DNA of 64,000 nt from Paramacrobiotus metropolitanus (Eukaryota; Tardigrada; Eutardigrada; Parachela; Macrobiotidae), in contig NW_026570280.1 of the NCBI RefSeq assembly GCF_019649055.1, forward strand, positions 248,001-312,000. The letters are read 5' to 3'. The notes beneath the pieces were generated by a model that ran no database searches, was not told the DNA's origin, and saw nothing but the letters and a program-made list of their open reading frames with translations. Below, in pieces: positions 1 through 11,200 of the stretch; positions within the stretch are counted from its first letter, which is position 1; each line of letters starts with the position of its first letter. The position numbers and the translations under genes are program-made.

Positions 1-546
1 GGGAGACATGGACTGCGATGCAAACGATCAGCCGGACGTCTACCTAGACACGATGGCATCAGCAAGGAGTTCGCCCGCGCGCTAACGACGAGCGGTTTCC
101 CTGCCAGAATGGAACCGAAGGGACTGGCCATAACAGGCAATAAAAGACCGGATGTTGTTACGCTTATTCCATGGGAACGTGGCAAACCACTCGCAATAGA
201 CGTGACCTGTGTGGACACCCTGGCCACCTCCTATATTGACCGTACATCCGTCAATGTCGGCGCCGCAGCGGAACTGGCCGAAACAAAAAAGCTCGCAAAA
301 CATGCGTGGCTTCAGCCAAGGTACAATTTTGTTGCCGCTGGCTTTGAAATTTACGGACCATTGGGCGACGGAGCTAAGAAGCTGGTCGATAAAGTCGGAT
401 ACCTTATAGCGGCCGCTACCGGGCAATCGCGCGCGAAAGAATTCTTACGGCAACGGATCTCCATACAAATTCAAAGAGGGAACGCCCTGTGTGTGATGGG
501 CACTATAAAGGAACAGGAGAAATTAGAAGAAATTTTCTTGTTGTAG
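1..546 (+). mobile_element. 3' end of a LINE-type retrotransposon ORF (C-terminal nuclease region)
   Basis: The frame is open from the first base of the window to a TAG at 544-546, so only the C-terminal end of a larger protein is present. It reads RHDGISKEF near the start, then KRPDVVTLIPW and LAIDVTCVD, and ends with QRISIQIQRGNALCVMG. RPD followed about a dozen residues later by DVT is the PD-(D/E)XK-like signature of the restriction-like endonuclease tail of some non-LTR retrotransposons, and the IQRGNA block is typical of the same C-termini in invertebrate genomes. The reverse transcriptase would lie upstream of the window. A frameshifted relative lies at 28792-29300 and a more diverged piece at about 55.55 kb. 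Family assignment is from memory of motifs; no alignment was run. Confidence 0.7.
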
Positions 547-1134
547 CGGATTGTCTATTTTATTGAGTGTGTTGTTGCGCTTTTAAGTACAAATGTTTTG
601 GATGTTTTTTTCAATGTTAGAGCGAGAGTGCATTCTTTAAAACCAATTAATACAATTAGGGCTGTCCTTTACAGTTTGCGCATGTTGCACTTGCACGAGA
701 TAAGAAAGGTTTTTGACTCTTGTTTATAGATAAGACTGCGTCTTGCACAATCCGCAACTAAAACATCAAAACCGACGTCTCAAAACGGTAAGCAAAAACT
801 GATAACATTTTGGTTTCCAAACAAGTCATACTTCGTATGCATATTACTGCAGATCGAAGGAAGGTTTAAGCCTTTGACATTTCGCGTAGACATAGCGCAA
901 AACTTCGAGTTACGGTTGTGCGAGTAGCTTCCCAAACGTGCACAGCACAACCTGGACTGGTATCTATTTATTATCTATTTAATAATGATGAGTATAGTGT
1001 TAACAATTTAATCGCTACCATTTAGAAGAATACGTAACTGTAATGTTTTATACATGTCACAACTCGCACATCTCGCATTCTGCACAACCCATTGATTCGG
1101 TTATTTATCTGTATCGCCTCAAGAGAAGCCTGAT
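547..1134. other. Intergenic, no gene seen
   Basis: This is AT-rich sequence between the retrotransposon tail and the first Ig gene. No ORF with coding character, RNA gene or clear repeat was recognised. Confidence 0.5.
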
Positions 1135-2531
1135 TTACCGTTCCACATCCAAGTAGGTCGACTGCACAATCCATTCGTGAAGGTGTCGATGCGGCCGGAA
1201 CCAGCACTCCAGCGGGCCCGTATCCTTCAGCTGGACATTGGGAATGTTAAGGTGGAAAGCGAAGGACGCGCCCAGTACATTGTGAACAGGATCCGGGTCG
1301 TAGGCGGTCCTCGCCCACCATGGCGGCAGTTCATGCACGCCATTGAACAGCTCAGTGTTGTGGTGCCACAGGCAATGCTCCCGGACATTCTCCACGACCT
1401 CCGACGCCAATGGCAGCCGCACTCGGCAACTGATACTGACGTTGGCTCGCTGCGACACCTGCTGTGGCCGTAGAGAGCCCGCAAATATCTCGTCGGTCTG
1501 GGTGACACGAGGGATTAGGGTGTAACGGACCAGCACGGTCTTCTTGGCCGCCGCCTGCAGGCGGCAAGCGATTTCGCCGCTGGACAGTAGGGAGACGTTG
1601 AGGATGCGTAGCACCACGCTGTCGTACCATCGCACGAACACGTACCGCTGATGTTCGGTCAGGCCCGCCACCGCCACCGGGCGACCTTTCTCGAAGACAG
1701 TGCGGCCCTGGATGGTCCAGCTGATGCCAGTAAAGTTGCCGCTCACAGGCTCGCGGCAGCTGAACGACACATTCTGCCCTAAGCGCGGCCGCACCACGCT
1801 CCCCGCGGGCGGTGGCGGCGCCGTTGTCGCCGACAGCGGAAACTGCAGGGTGACCATGTCGTCTTCCTTATTGTCCATCGCGGCCGCAATTATGTCGTCC
1901 ACTACAAAACCAGTACCGTTCAGAACAGCATACTAACACCGATAAAATTAAGGCCATGGCCATTTTGGCTTTAATGCTAAAATGGCATTATGCAAAAATG
2001 GCAAATTAACTGAAGTAGTAATTTAATCGAACTTATAATTTTAGGTACTTACAATTTTTAGGTAAAATTAATTCCTCTTAGGTTTTTGCAGTTTTTATCG
2101 GGAACATCGCTTGTGGAATACAGATGACCGCAATGCAGAAAAAAGCCGAGGTAAGATACAGAGTAGTGCACGATTATTTAAAAGGAATAAATAATAATAA
2201 TTCACAGCACAATGACAGAAATATTTAATTGTTTGTGGAGTCGCCAAAAACTCGGTAAATCAATTAGAATGAACAGCAATTTCTATCAGTGCACTATACG
2301 AACGTGCCGCGTGCGACGCGAGGGGCGAGACTTGTACGAAAAACATTGTTTTCCGTCAAAAATCGCCCAATGTTAGACAGTTAACAGGCAGATTTTTTTT
2401 CACGTACGCCGTTGGTTAGACGGAGAATGCCCGTTCTTCCGCGCCGTGGAGGCGCTGCAAGGAGCGACGTCGCGAGGCCACTGGCACAGGCCGTACAGCA
2501 GCAGACCGGAAATAGCCGGTAACAGTTGCAT
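1135..2531 (-). CDS. Secreted two-Ig-domain protein, array copy 1 (2 exons)
   Basis: Exon 1 is 2408-2531 (41 codons, signal-peptide-like: MQLLPAISGLLLYGLCQW, then a Cys-containing stretch). The donor is GTACGT and the intron is phase 1. Exon 2 is 1135-1901, after a TTTTGTAG acceptor, giving about 296 aa. After an acidic linker (KEDDMVTLQF) come two Ig-like domains. Domain 1 has Cys90, Trp103 and Cys154, with SSGEIAC where D-x-G-x-Y-x-C is usual. Domain 2 has Cys200, Trp220 and Cys274. The protein ends in ECWFRPHRHLHEWIVQS. There are several N-x-S/T sites, no membrane segment and no GPI-like tail, so it is probably secreted. This is the most diverged of the full-length copies. The ligand is unknown; the family is recognised only as Ig-superfamily. 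Confidence 0.8.
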
Positions 2532-2802
2532 TTCTTATCAGCTAACCTGGACAGTCGACCACTGACTGTGCTTGTACGATTTCATGCCTGCGCACCGACT
2601 GATTTTAGTATTTAAATGAATTTTAAACGGAATTGGTGTCGCTCCAATGGCTCTCTCTACAGAATTCCAGACTTATTACCACTTTGCGCTAATGTAAGTA
2701 TGCTTTCCACGCTGCAGCGACGACGGTCACTGCACAGCGCAACGCAACGCATAACTGTCTTAGCTTCGCCTGTGGTAATCTTTCATGTTGCTTAAGCATA
2801 GT

Positions 2803-2925
2803 GTATACTCCAACTGGAGGGGCGGAGCTCCAGTCAAACTGATGAAATGAACAGGTTCAATTCGTCAGTTCGGACCTCCAGTTGCTTCAGTAGGGGCGTT
2901 CCCATCAGTTTCAGTTGGAGTATAC
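2803..2925. mobile_element. Short inverted-repeat element (MITE-like)
   Basis: GTATACTCCAACTG at 2803-2816 is mirrored by CAGTTGGAGTATAC at 2912-2925, with further internal complementarity (CTCCAGT / ACCTCCAG). At 123 bp without coding capacity it looks like a small non-autonomous inverted-repeat element upstream of array copy 1. No target-site duplication was established. Confidence 0.5.
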
Positions 2926-4100
2926 CTCATGCTTTATAGCATCCCCTGACTGATGGATGGAACGGGTTCTTTCATGTATTTTATTACTTACTGTACCACA
3001 ATTCCTGTATGTGATTAACGGTGCGAAAAAGCTAATAAGAAGCCGATTTAAGCGAATAATGAGGAATTAATCGAAGATTTTTTATTCCGGTATATCATAG
3101 CATCCCTGGAAATCGACGGTCGCCCGTACGGTTAGCACACGAGCTATGGCACTACCCGGCATTGACGCCATAAAAAGCTATTTGTTTGGGATTAAAAAGT
3201 TGCTACGTTTGGCTACCTTTTGAGTTATTACTTGAATAACTCCGTTTAGAACGGATGAAATGCAAGCGGTTGAATTGTTTAAAATAGCGATCATTGGAAA
3301 TTTGGAAGTACAAATTAATGAGGCGATTAGCGTAGTTCATCACGTAACTCGCCAAATGTGCCGGGTGCGGTGATCTATCTATTTGGACTGTTTATTTAGA
3401 CCGTCGATAACACACGAAAGATCCAGGCAACATTTTTCGCAATGTAAAGAAAGGGCTGATACGTACTTCCGTAAACGTTTCCAAGCAGAAGTTTTCCAAG
3501 TTTCAAGGTCACATTGAAACGGTTGAACCAACTGCGGGATCATGCCGGCACGAATCCGTTAGGACAAATTCAAAAGCAAAAATCATTTGAGCCAGTTGTG
3601 GACCAAAGGTTATTGGCGGTGTCAGTTTCTTTTGAAATGTTTTGATTAGAGATTACAGAACAAAAATAGAGAGGCCGCGCGTATTATACTTTCTTCCTGC
3701 AAAAAAATTAAATTTTTCGGAGCTGGTGATTACTGTAGGCGCATTTTTTTTATTTCATAAATACGAGTATGTACATTACATAACGAAAATAGTTAGTCAC
3801 AAATTCACAGCAACAGAATCTCATATAATGCTGCCGCTCCTTCCATTGTTCCAAGTACACAGGTGGCGTTGCCTCGCTGAATTTCCAACGATATTCGCTG
3901 GCGCAGGAACTCATGGGAACGAGGTTCACCTGTTTGGAGCTGGAGTCGCTTCCCAATTTCTTTAATTAGAGCGATGGTCGACTTTCCTACGGTCCGAGAG
4001 TTTCGAAGGCTAATGGCGCGAAGATGTATCTTCCCAACAGATACAAGTACAGTCGCACTTTTTCATCTTCTTTTACTGTAGGTACATGTAATTACTATTT
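2926..4100. other. Intergenic, no gene seen
   Basis: AT-rich DNA between array copies 1 and 2. The longest ORF (3642-3965, plus) has no recognisable domain and a composition like non-coding DNA. Nothing supportable was found. Confidence 0.45.
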
Positions 4101-4235
4101 ATAATGTACATGTAGATATATACCATTTATACTGTAGATAATTGTTGCCGTAATTATTCCTGCATATTTTAATGCTTAGTCATATCGCATGTTGTCCATT
4201 GGCTCAATTAATGAAAGACAACAGAACAGCCTGGG

Positions 4236-5571
4236 CTAAGGCGCGACGCTCAAATAGGTGGACTGCACGATCCACTCGTGGAGGTGTCGATGCGGCCGGA
4301 ACCAGCACTCCACCGGGCCGATATCGCCCTGGTCAGCGTAGGTTGAATTCAGGTGGAAAGCGAACACGGCGCCCGGCGCGTTGTCTCTGATGCCGGAGTT
4401 GCTGACGGCGGTGCGGAATAGATCCGCCACGGAGTGCGCAAGCGGCGAACCGCGCGTCACGTTGACAATGGGCCGACCCAAGAGGTCCACGACAGTCCGC
4501 GTGTCGTTGGCGGTCCTCGTCCACGACGCCGGCAGATGCGAACTGTACGGCTCTTCAGCCGGCGCATCCAGCAGCCGACCCAGGTGCCGCCACATGAAGT
4601 GATGTTGCACATTCTCCGCCACCTCCGGCGCCAGAGGCAGCCGCACCCGGCAACTGATGTTGAAGTTGCCCCCGACGACCGACCGCTGCTTCGGTGGCAG
4701 CCCTTCCACGAAAACCTCCGAGGCCTCCGTGACGCGGGGAATCAAGGTGAAGCGCCGCAACTCGGTCTTTCTGGCCGCCTCGTCCAAACGGCAGACGACC
4801 TCTCCGCTGGACGCCAGGGAGACGTTGCGGATGCGGAGCACCGCGGTCCCGTCATCCAACTGCGCGAATTCATAATGTGAATGCGGCTGGGAGGCCGGCA
4901 GCGCCACCGGCTGGCCGCGTTCGAATACAGTTTGACCCTGGACGGTCCAGCTGATGCCGGAGAAGTGCCCGCCCACGGGAACGGGGCACCAGAACGACAC
5001 AGTGTTCCCCAGATGCGGTCGCAACACGCTACCTGGCGATGACGATGGCGTTGTCGCACTCGGTGGGAACTGCAGCGTCACCATGTCGTCTTCCATATTT
5101 TCCTTCGCGCGCTCAATCATGCGAAATGCATTAACCTCTACAAAAATTAATTTTTCCGTTAAAAAGAAGAATTAATACATATTGACTTATTGCTAATAAT
5201 TGTACATGCTTGGATTGTACTTACCGTACTTATACTTTCACTCAGTACGTACGTAACTGGAAGGATTATGATTCTGTTACCAAAGAATTACTAGCAAGTA
5301 GAAAATGTTCCTGAGTCTTTTATTTGCGTCGTCGTCTTGAATGGTTATCGCAGTAACTATCAAAATGTGAAATATAAATACTAATGGCCAATCTGTAAAA
5401 AGCCTGATAACTTCCACTTACTTCGTTACTGCTTACTTCTAATGTACCTGTAGGAATCCGCCACAGGACAGAGTCAGTAACCGTGGTCGTTTGTGTGGTG
5501 CGCGCGCTGCACCGAAGACCTGGCTGCCAAAAGCACAGCAGCCAGCCGTAAACCGTCAATGTACGGTGCAT
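4236..5571 (-). CDS. Secreted two-Ig-domain protein, array copy 2 (2 exons)
   Basis: Exon 1 is 5448-5571 (41 codons; MHRTLTVYGWLLCFWQPGLR then CSARTT, a signal peptide with likely cleavage near CSA). The donor CAG|GTACAT is followed by a phase 1 intron to the acceptor TTTTTGTAG. Exon 2 is 4236-5137. The total is about 341 aa. Exon 2 has the acidic lead-in MIERAKENMEDDMVTLQF, Ig-like domain 1 (VSFWC, GISWTVQG, SSGEVVCRL), the linker RRFTLIPRVT, Ig-like domain 2 (FNISCRVRLPLAPEV to PVECWFRPH) and the HLHEWIVQS tail. Domain 2 carries a longer variable insert (RTVVDLLGRPIVNVTRGS) shared with array copy 5. It is divergently paired with the plus-strand gene at 8282. Function unknown; secretion is inferred. 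Confidence 0.85.
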
Positions 5572-5862
5572 GGAAAGGAGCGAAACGCTGTACGTTACTT
5601 TAGATAAATATTATTATTTGGCGTACTTCAGTCCTCTTGTTTAATTCTGAAGGTATTTTGGATATTTTTATCTAAGAGCAAAGTTAGTGATGCATTTCGA
5701 AGTTCTAGTATCAGTAACCCGCACAATGATTCCTGCTGTTACATGATGTTGTTTTCAATTCAGCCACGAGAAGCACCATCCGGTTCATCCTGTGCTGAAA
5801 AACGAGCAACATGAACTTCAGGACGGCAGTAAAGCGCTGCATGAAAATCTCGTACCGGTTCC

Positions 5863-5877
5863 TAACGTCATGAGTTG
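5863..5877. promoter_or_regulatory. Candidate CRE/AP-1-like site upstream of copy 2
   Basis: TAACGTCATGAGTTGC lies about 290 bp upstream of the copy 2 start codon. The equivalent position in copy 4 is TGACGTCATGAGTCGC (15037) and in copy 5 TGACTTTATGAGTCGC (18334). Conservation may only reflect recent duplication, so a regulatory role is tentative. Confidence 0.25.
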
Positions 5878-5884
5878 CCACAGC

Positions 5885-7028
5885 CGTGTCCGACCATTTC
5901 GGCATAGTGACATTTCGGCATGTGGACATTTCGGTATACGGACGTTTCTGCATAATAAGTACTGTTGTTTTCTAACGTTTTCTTATGTATCCGTATATCT
6001 TCTTAGGTTTTCTTAGGTGTCGTAGGTTTTAGGTTTACTTAGGATTCTTAGGTTTATTTTTAGGTTTTCTTGGCTTTTCTAGTGTTCCTTAGTTTTATCA
6101 AATCCTCGCAATTTTTAATACGATTTTTCAAGGTTTCTACGTATCTTATGTCTTCCGACGTTCTAGTTTCTGGCTTTTGCATGTTCGGCATGTTTTGCTA
6201 GGTTTTAGGATTTTGAGCGCTGAAGATATTTTACTTACTCTACTCCATCCATCATGATTTTGTATGATTAGGTATCAGTGTACCTAGATTTTATGCCGAA
6301 ATGTCCATATGTCGGAGCCTTTATCATGCCTGCGTCCAGTCACATTTGGACTATTGTTCGACTCTGTGGGCGCCGGCGTCTGTGGCACTGAAAGAAGGAC
6401 TGGCTAAACTACAGCGCAAAGCACTGCGAGCCATGACTGGATACAAAGGCCCTTTCAAGCGGACCTTGAACCAGGAACTGGGAATCACTTCCATCCTCCA
6501 TCGATGGAAGCAGAGCGAAGCGGTGTGGCTTTTTAAAATCTGGAACAAAAGCAAATTTCCTGTGCCGGATTATCTGTCTCGACTCGTGAACTTCCGGGAT
6601 ATGAAACAACACTACAACCTGCGGATTGGTAACCGTGTGGACACGAAAGTGAAAAAGAAGATCGGCGAGTCCTCTTTCGCTGTACGACTGAAGCAGCTGC
6701 TTGAACACGTGCAGAAGGTTAATGCGGAAATTTTGAACTCGGAAACTGTTGGGTTTTTTAAGTTTGCTTTAAAGGTGTTGGACTTCGAAGTGCTAGTTGG
6801 ATAGCCTGTTTTGATCTTTCTTGTTTCTGTTTATTTTTGGTTTTCGACCAGGCAAAGCAATGTCATTTTAACACCTGTAATGTCATTGTCGAAGTCCCAT
6901 GAATGGTTTGTCTGCTCCAGGAAGATAATAATAATACTAATAATAATGTCGAAATGTCCTCATGCCGAAATGTCTTATGCCGAAGTGTCCAATGCCGAAA
7001 TGTCCCTATGCCGAAATGTCGGTACGCC
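5885..7028. mobile_element. Iteron-ended non-autonomous DNA element 1
   Basis: The element interrupts sequence that is continuous in the paralogous upstream regions of copies 4 and 5. It is flanked by GCCACAGC (5877-5884) and GCGACAGC (7029-7036), an imperfect 8-bp target duplication. The left end has about four head-to-tail units of roughly 16 bp of the form CATTTCGGCATNNNGA; the right end (6949-7020) has five units of the reverse complement, ATGCCGAAATGTCCNN. Next to the left iterons lies a CTTAGGTTTT-rich tract (about 5996-6190). The interior holds a LINE fragment (6301-6804). No transposase was seen. The internal layout resembles the element ending at 21660. Confidence 0.65.
6301..6804 (+). 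pseudogene. C-terminal fragment of a CR1/Jockey-like LINE reverse transcriptase
   Basis: The 167-codon ORF contains YHACVQSHLDYCSTLWAP followed by KLQRKALRAMTGY, the post-RT thumb region found in many CR1/L2/Jockey-type LINE proteins, and then the usual basic C-terminal region (NFRDMKQHYNLR). The catalytic RT motifs are absent. The apparent start codon overlaps an iteron of the surrounding element (CCGAAATGTCC at 6298), so the ORF is cargo inside it. It belongs to a different LINE class from the sequence at 1-546. Confidence 0.6.
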
Positions 7029-7239
7029 GCGACAGCAGTACACAATATTATACCACCGCTGAGACGAAGCAATACGCACGGTTTTGATTTTGTTATAGCC
7101 TTTCTGGCGTCTAACGTCTCGCAGGTTGCTAGGGAACTCGTCGGTCCATCCTGCTGCAGAGCACATGGTACTGCGTTTCGGTCCGTAACTGTTAAGATCG
7201 TGGAGAAGTCTGCAAGTTGACAATAATGATAAGTTTAAC

Positions 7240-8281
7240 TACGCAAAACATGGTGTGACATAGCAACGCATACAATTATGAGTTGTAGCGCCTTAATAAG
7301 CTGCCAACACGGGCTGTGACGAGGTGGCGACTAGAGGTAAATTTTATAAAGTTGTGACGCAGGATATGCCGGGAATGACAGCTAAATGTTACTGTACAGC
7401 CTATAATTATTAATAACTGGGACACTAGGATAAAATAAATTACGAAAATTTTTAAATCCTCGTCGGGATTTGTTTTTATGAAGTTTTTCTTAGGTAGCTT
7501 TTTTTCTGATTAAAACAAAGCCAGCAACAGTAACACTACGGCCGGAACAAAACTAAAACAGTCCCGAACGGAAAACGCGGCCCATCTTCTCTAACAGTCT
7601 TCCACTCATTTTAAATTTGCCTAGCAAACTTTTGGTACTGTAATATCCCTTTTCAAATACGGTAAGTTTGGGTTTGCCATCCGCCTGCGTGACCTTTGAT
7701 AGTGTAGCTACGGGCACGATTCAAGTAAAACATGACCTTTTTTGAATTCAGGCCGTACAGTCGTTGGACGTGGTAGGTAACCGTTGTTCTGCGAAGCACT
7801 AATTTAGCGCCAATTTCAGCGTTTTTCTTCACGGAATAAGGTATAAGCCCGAGACGTTACGCTTAACCCTTCCAAAAAACAAACACAATCAATATGTTTG
7901 GCTACTGGCGACCGCTTTGTTGGTTATGTTTTCCGTTCTTCCAGCACTTCCCAGTTCCCAAGCCTTTCTTCTTGCCAGTATGATATTAATCGGTCGGGAG
8001 TCGGGACACTACGCATTCAGCAGTGTTGAGTCGAAGCAGACTTTCCACAGCCTTAATTAATGTTTACGGATCATGTGCGTAAACAGTAGCATGTGCGCGG
8101 CACCAGGATGGATCGATGAATTCCTTAGTAACTTACAAGAAAATCGCCTTAAAACGCTATTACAAAATCGAAACAACGCATACATCGCTTCGCCTCAGCG
8201 GTTAACACGTGTTGCAATCGCGACTCACGATGTCAGTAATAAATAGTTTAAAAAATTCCAAATACCTTCGGAATCCTTACC
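7240..8281. other. Shared intergenic region between divergent Ig genes
   Basis: No gene is seen. The sequence is homologous in blocks to 18545-18890 and to 21660-21740, which is how the duplicated pair can be recognised. It presumably contains the promoter of the plus-strand gene at 8282; no TATA or other element could be assigned with confidence. Confidence 0.5.
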
Positions 8282-11200
8282 ATGCAACATAATATATTAA
8301 CGATTTACGGCTGGCTGCTGTACTTAAGCTTTTTCCAACCAAATATGCAGTGCAAGTCACAGAGGACGGCGGCAGTTACTCACTCGGCCCATTCGCGGAT
8401 TAGTGGAGTAACAGGTACCAACCTTTAAAGGAGGCATTACGTCAACTGAGTGCCAGACTTTTTTGATGTCCGGTACCTGGCAAGGGCGTTGGTATTCTGC
8501 CTAATAATTAGTGTTATTATTGATCCGATCGGTTTCCCGTGTTGCATTTCGATTATAAGAAAATTCATATACGATCGTACCTTTAATTTGTTATTTCCCT
8601 TTCCATTGCCTACGTTTTTGAGTCCAATATAATTTGACTTGCCTTGCATTCTGAGAATTCACAATGTGTTCCGGAGAAACTACCGGAGACGCCGGTCGAC
8701 GAGCCATCAGTAATAATACATATTTTATTATTTCAATAGTTAAGGGAAGTGACACGGTACATAGCACTACATGCATGAACTTGAACCCACGGAACTTTCG
8801 CTTTCGCGCACTTTCCTTATAAAAGACATCGGAACATTCTACTGATCACTTATTTGTTTAGATAACGGATAATGGTTACGATCAGTTAAGGATTTGGCCC
8901 GGTTCTCGTGGATGTGCACCCAGTTCGTGCATCCACGAGAATTTTCGCTGTCGCCCAAACCCTTTTTTGCATTGCTTTATGGTATTTTGTAGTCAAAAGA
9001 TTTGTATACGTAGGCGTGAAATCCGTTGGCGAACGCAACATCCGGTTGGAAAGGTATGGTAGCGTCAAAATTCTAAAAAATTTAAATGCATTCAGGTGTA
9101 CCAAAAGTCTCATTATAAACGCATCTGCTTCACATCTTGCACGTAAATGCACAAACACATGAAAATTGTCTTTACACCAAGCAGAGCTGCACCATTTTTT
9201 TCAAACTTTCAAATGATTTGAAAGATCACAAATTTGGTGCGAAATCCCTTAAATATTATTAAAGCATTAATTATGTACTTAATTGAGTTATTAAGTGTTA
9301 TTGTATTTCAGTATCATTAGGTAATTAACTTTCTTAGGTCGCTTATCAACGAATTAATAACTTATCGAAATGGCTACGCGCAAGAGTATCGCGCGTGTAG
9401 TACTTTGACTACGCGCGAGAGTTTTTCGCGCAAAGTCAAAATAACTACGCGCGCGAGTTACCGAAATTAGAAAGTTATCGATTTTGAACTTACTATTATT
9501 ATATCTGAATAAACAACCACGGTCAAAATTAATGTTATGCAAGTGTCCGAACAATTTCTTGCATATATACCAGTACTGTGTGCAAGCCGGCTTAATTTCG
9601 TATTACAGGCCGGCACAATTAAGCTGCCTACTGGTACTCATGACGGTTGTAATTCTTCATTTGGTACTATTTACTCCTCTAAAATGGACTCACCTTTGCT
9701 TTAAATTGGAGGTCGTTTTATGCCATATGAAGCAGCTGTAGAAGCTGTCCAAGATCAAGGACAACTGATCACCAAGTTTTTGCAAACCCTGGAGGAAACG
9801 CGAGGACATCGAAAACACATCCGTCCCATGCAACTTTCCCATACAGTTCCGCTCGCCCAATCTATAAAAAGGGAGGCGAATATCGCCCACACGGGAAAGA
9901 CGAGCAGGCTACCCACAAGTCCATCACAACGACGCTCAGGAGTGGTTGCAAACCATACGTCCATGTGAAGGTTCTTAACGGTATGACGGAAATCGTACAT
10001 CTGCCGGCGTGGAGGACCATAACCATGCGCTTACAAGCGCCATAGTCCAACATATCCCAGAGAACAGAAGACTGTCCGCAACGGGAGTTGACACCGGGCT
10101 CTTCATCACCCGCGCATCGCCTCGTACAATCGCGGGTACCATCAACGTGACGCGTCGGTCGATGGGAATGTTCGGGACAGTCATCACACAAGACAGTTTT
10201 AATCAAGGGACGAGAATTTGCAATGAGAAACGACTGGGGTGTCGGGAGGACACGATGCTAACGCAGGCAAACCTCGCTAAATAGTAAAATACCAAGACTA
10301 CGTCAGCACTACAAAGTCAATGGTAATGCATAGCCTTCCGATTCCGGAAGTCGGCCGAGCGCTGGGCACTGCAGTTACTGGATCTTCCGCGAGAGTCATC
10401 TGAGGTCAGTGTCTGCTGTTTCTCATCGCGTGTGCGCACTGTACGATTGTCTGAAGCCTGCCGTTGTAAGGATCTTCTGCTAGACGGGACAACAGCCAAC
10501 AGATCTTCTAAAGTTGCAACTATTTCGTTTGTTCTGTTTCCCGGATTCAAACGGTCATGTTGAAATTGAGTACGTCGCAGTCTACGGACAGCCGCCGGTG
10601 AGGAGCAACTACCTAATTTATGCGTTTGCATTTGCTTATGACCTACTGCTGCAAAACCTATCCAGACAGCAAATTGCTAGCCCGACCGAAAATTTCGGGA
10701 ATGGTTTCGCGAAATCGCTATAACGGGAGTGTTGAAGCAACCGCCAAAAACTAAGGGGCGAAATACCCGTAGTAAGACAGTGATCACCTTTCAAAGCATG
10801 CGCGTTTCCGCACAAGAAGCCAAAGCGGAGGAGAAAAGCAGTGAAGCTGCCGCCTAAACGAAGAGATACTGCTCTCCGAACTCGAATTATGATTTTAGAA
10901 TTATTATCTGTATAATGCTGCGGCAATGGTGCCAAATTGTAGTTTATTATTGCTCCTTTATGAAAATAGAAAACAACAAAACTATCGCGAATTTGTAGCT
11001 GATTCTATACAAGTTTTACTACAGGCGAGAGCTCTCGCGCGTAGACAAAGTGCTACGCGCGTGAGTACTCTCGCGCGCAGACCTGACCTTAACTTAATTA
11101 CCTAATGATATTGACTTAATTAATACTGATTATTCTTATCAACGAATTAATTTTGTAGTAGAGAATGTGTATGACATGATTGAGCGCGCAATGGGCAATA

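Noticed and set aside
4434-4880. 148-codon plus-strand ORF opposite Ig copy 2 (and equivalents opposite copies 4, 5, 6 and 7)
   Set aside because: These are antisense shadows of GC-rich exons. The minus strand has domains, splice sites and a signal exon; the plus ORFs are Arg/Pro-rich and have none.
5996-6190. Interstitial telomere array (TTAGG)
   Set aside because: TTAGG occurs often, but units are irregular (CTTAGGTTTT, CTTAGGTTTC) and always sit with iteron elements or singly, so this looks like element sequence.
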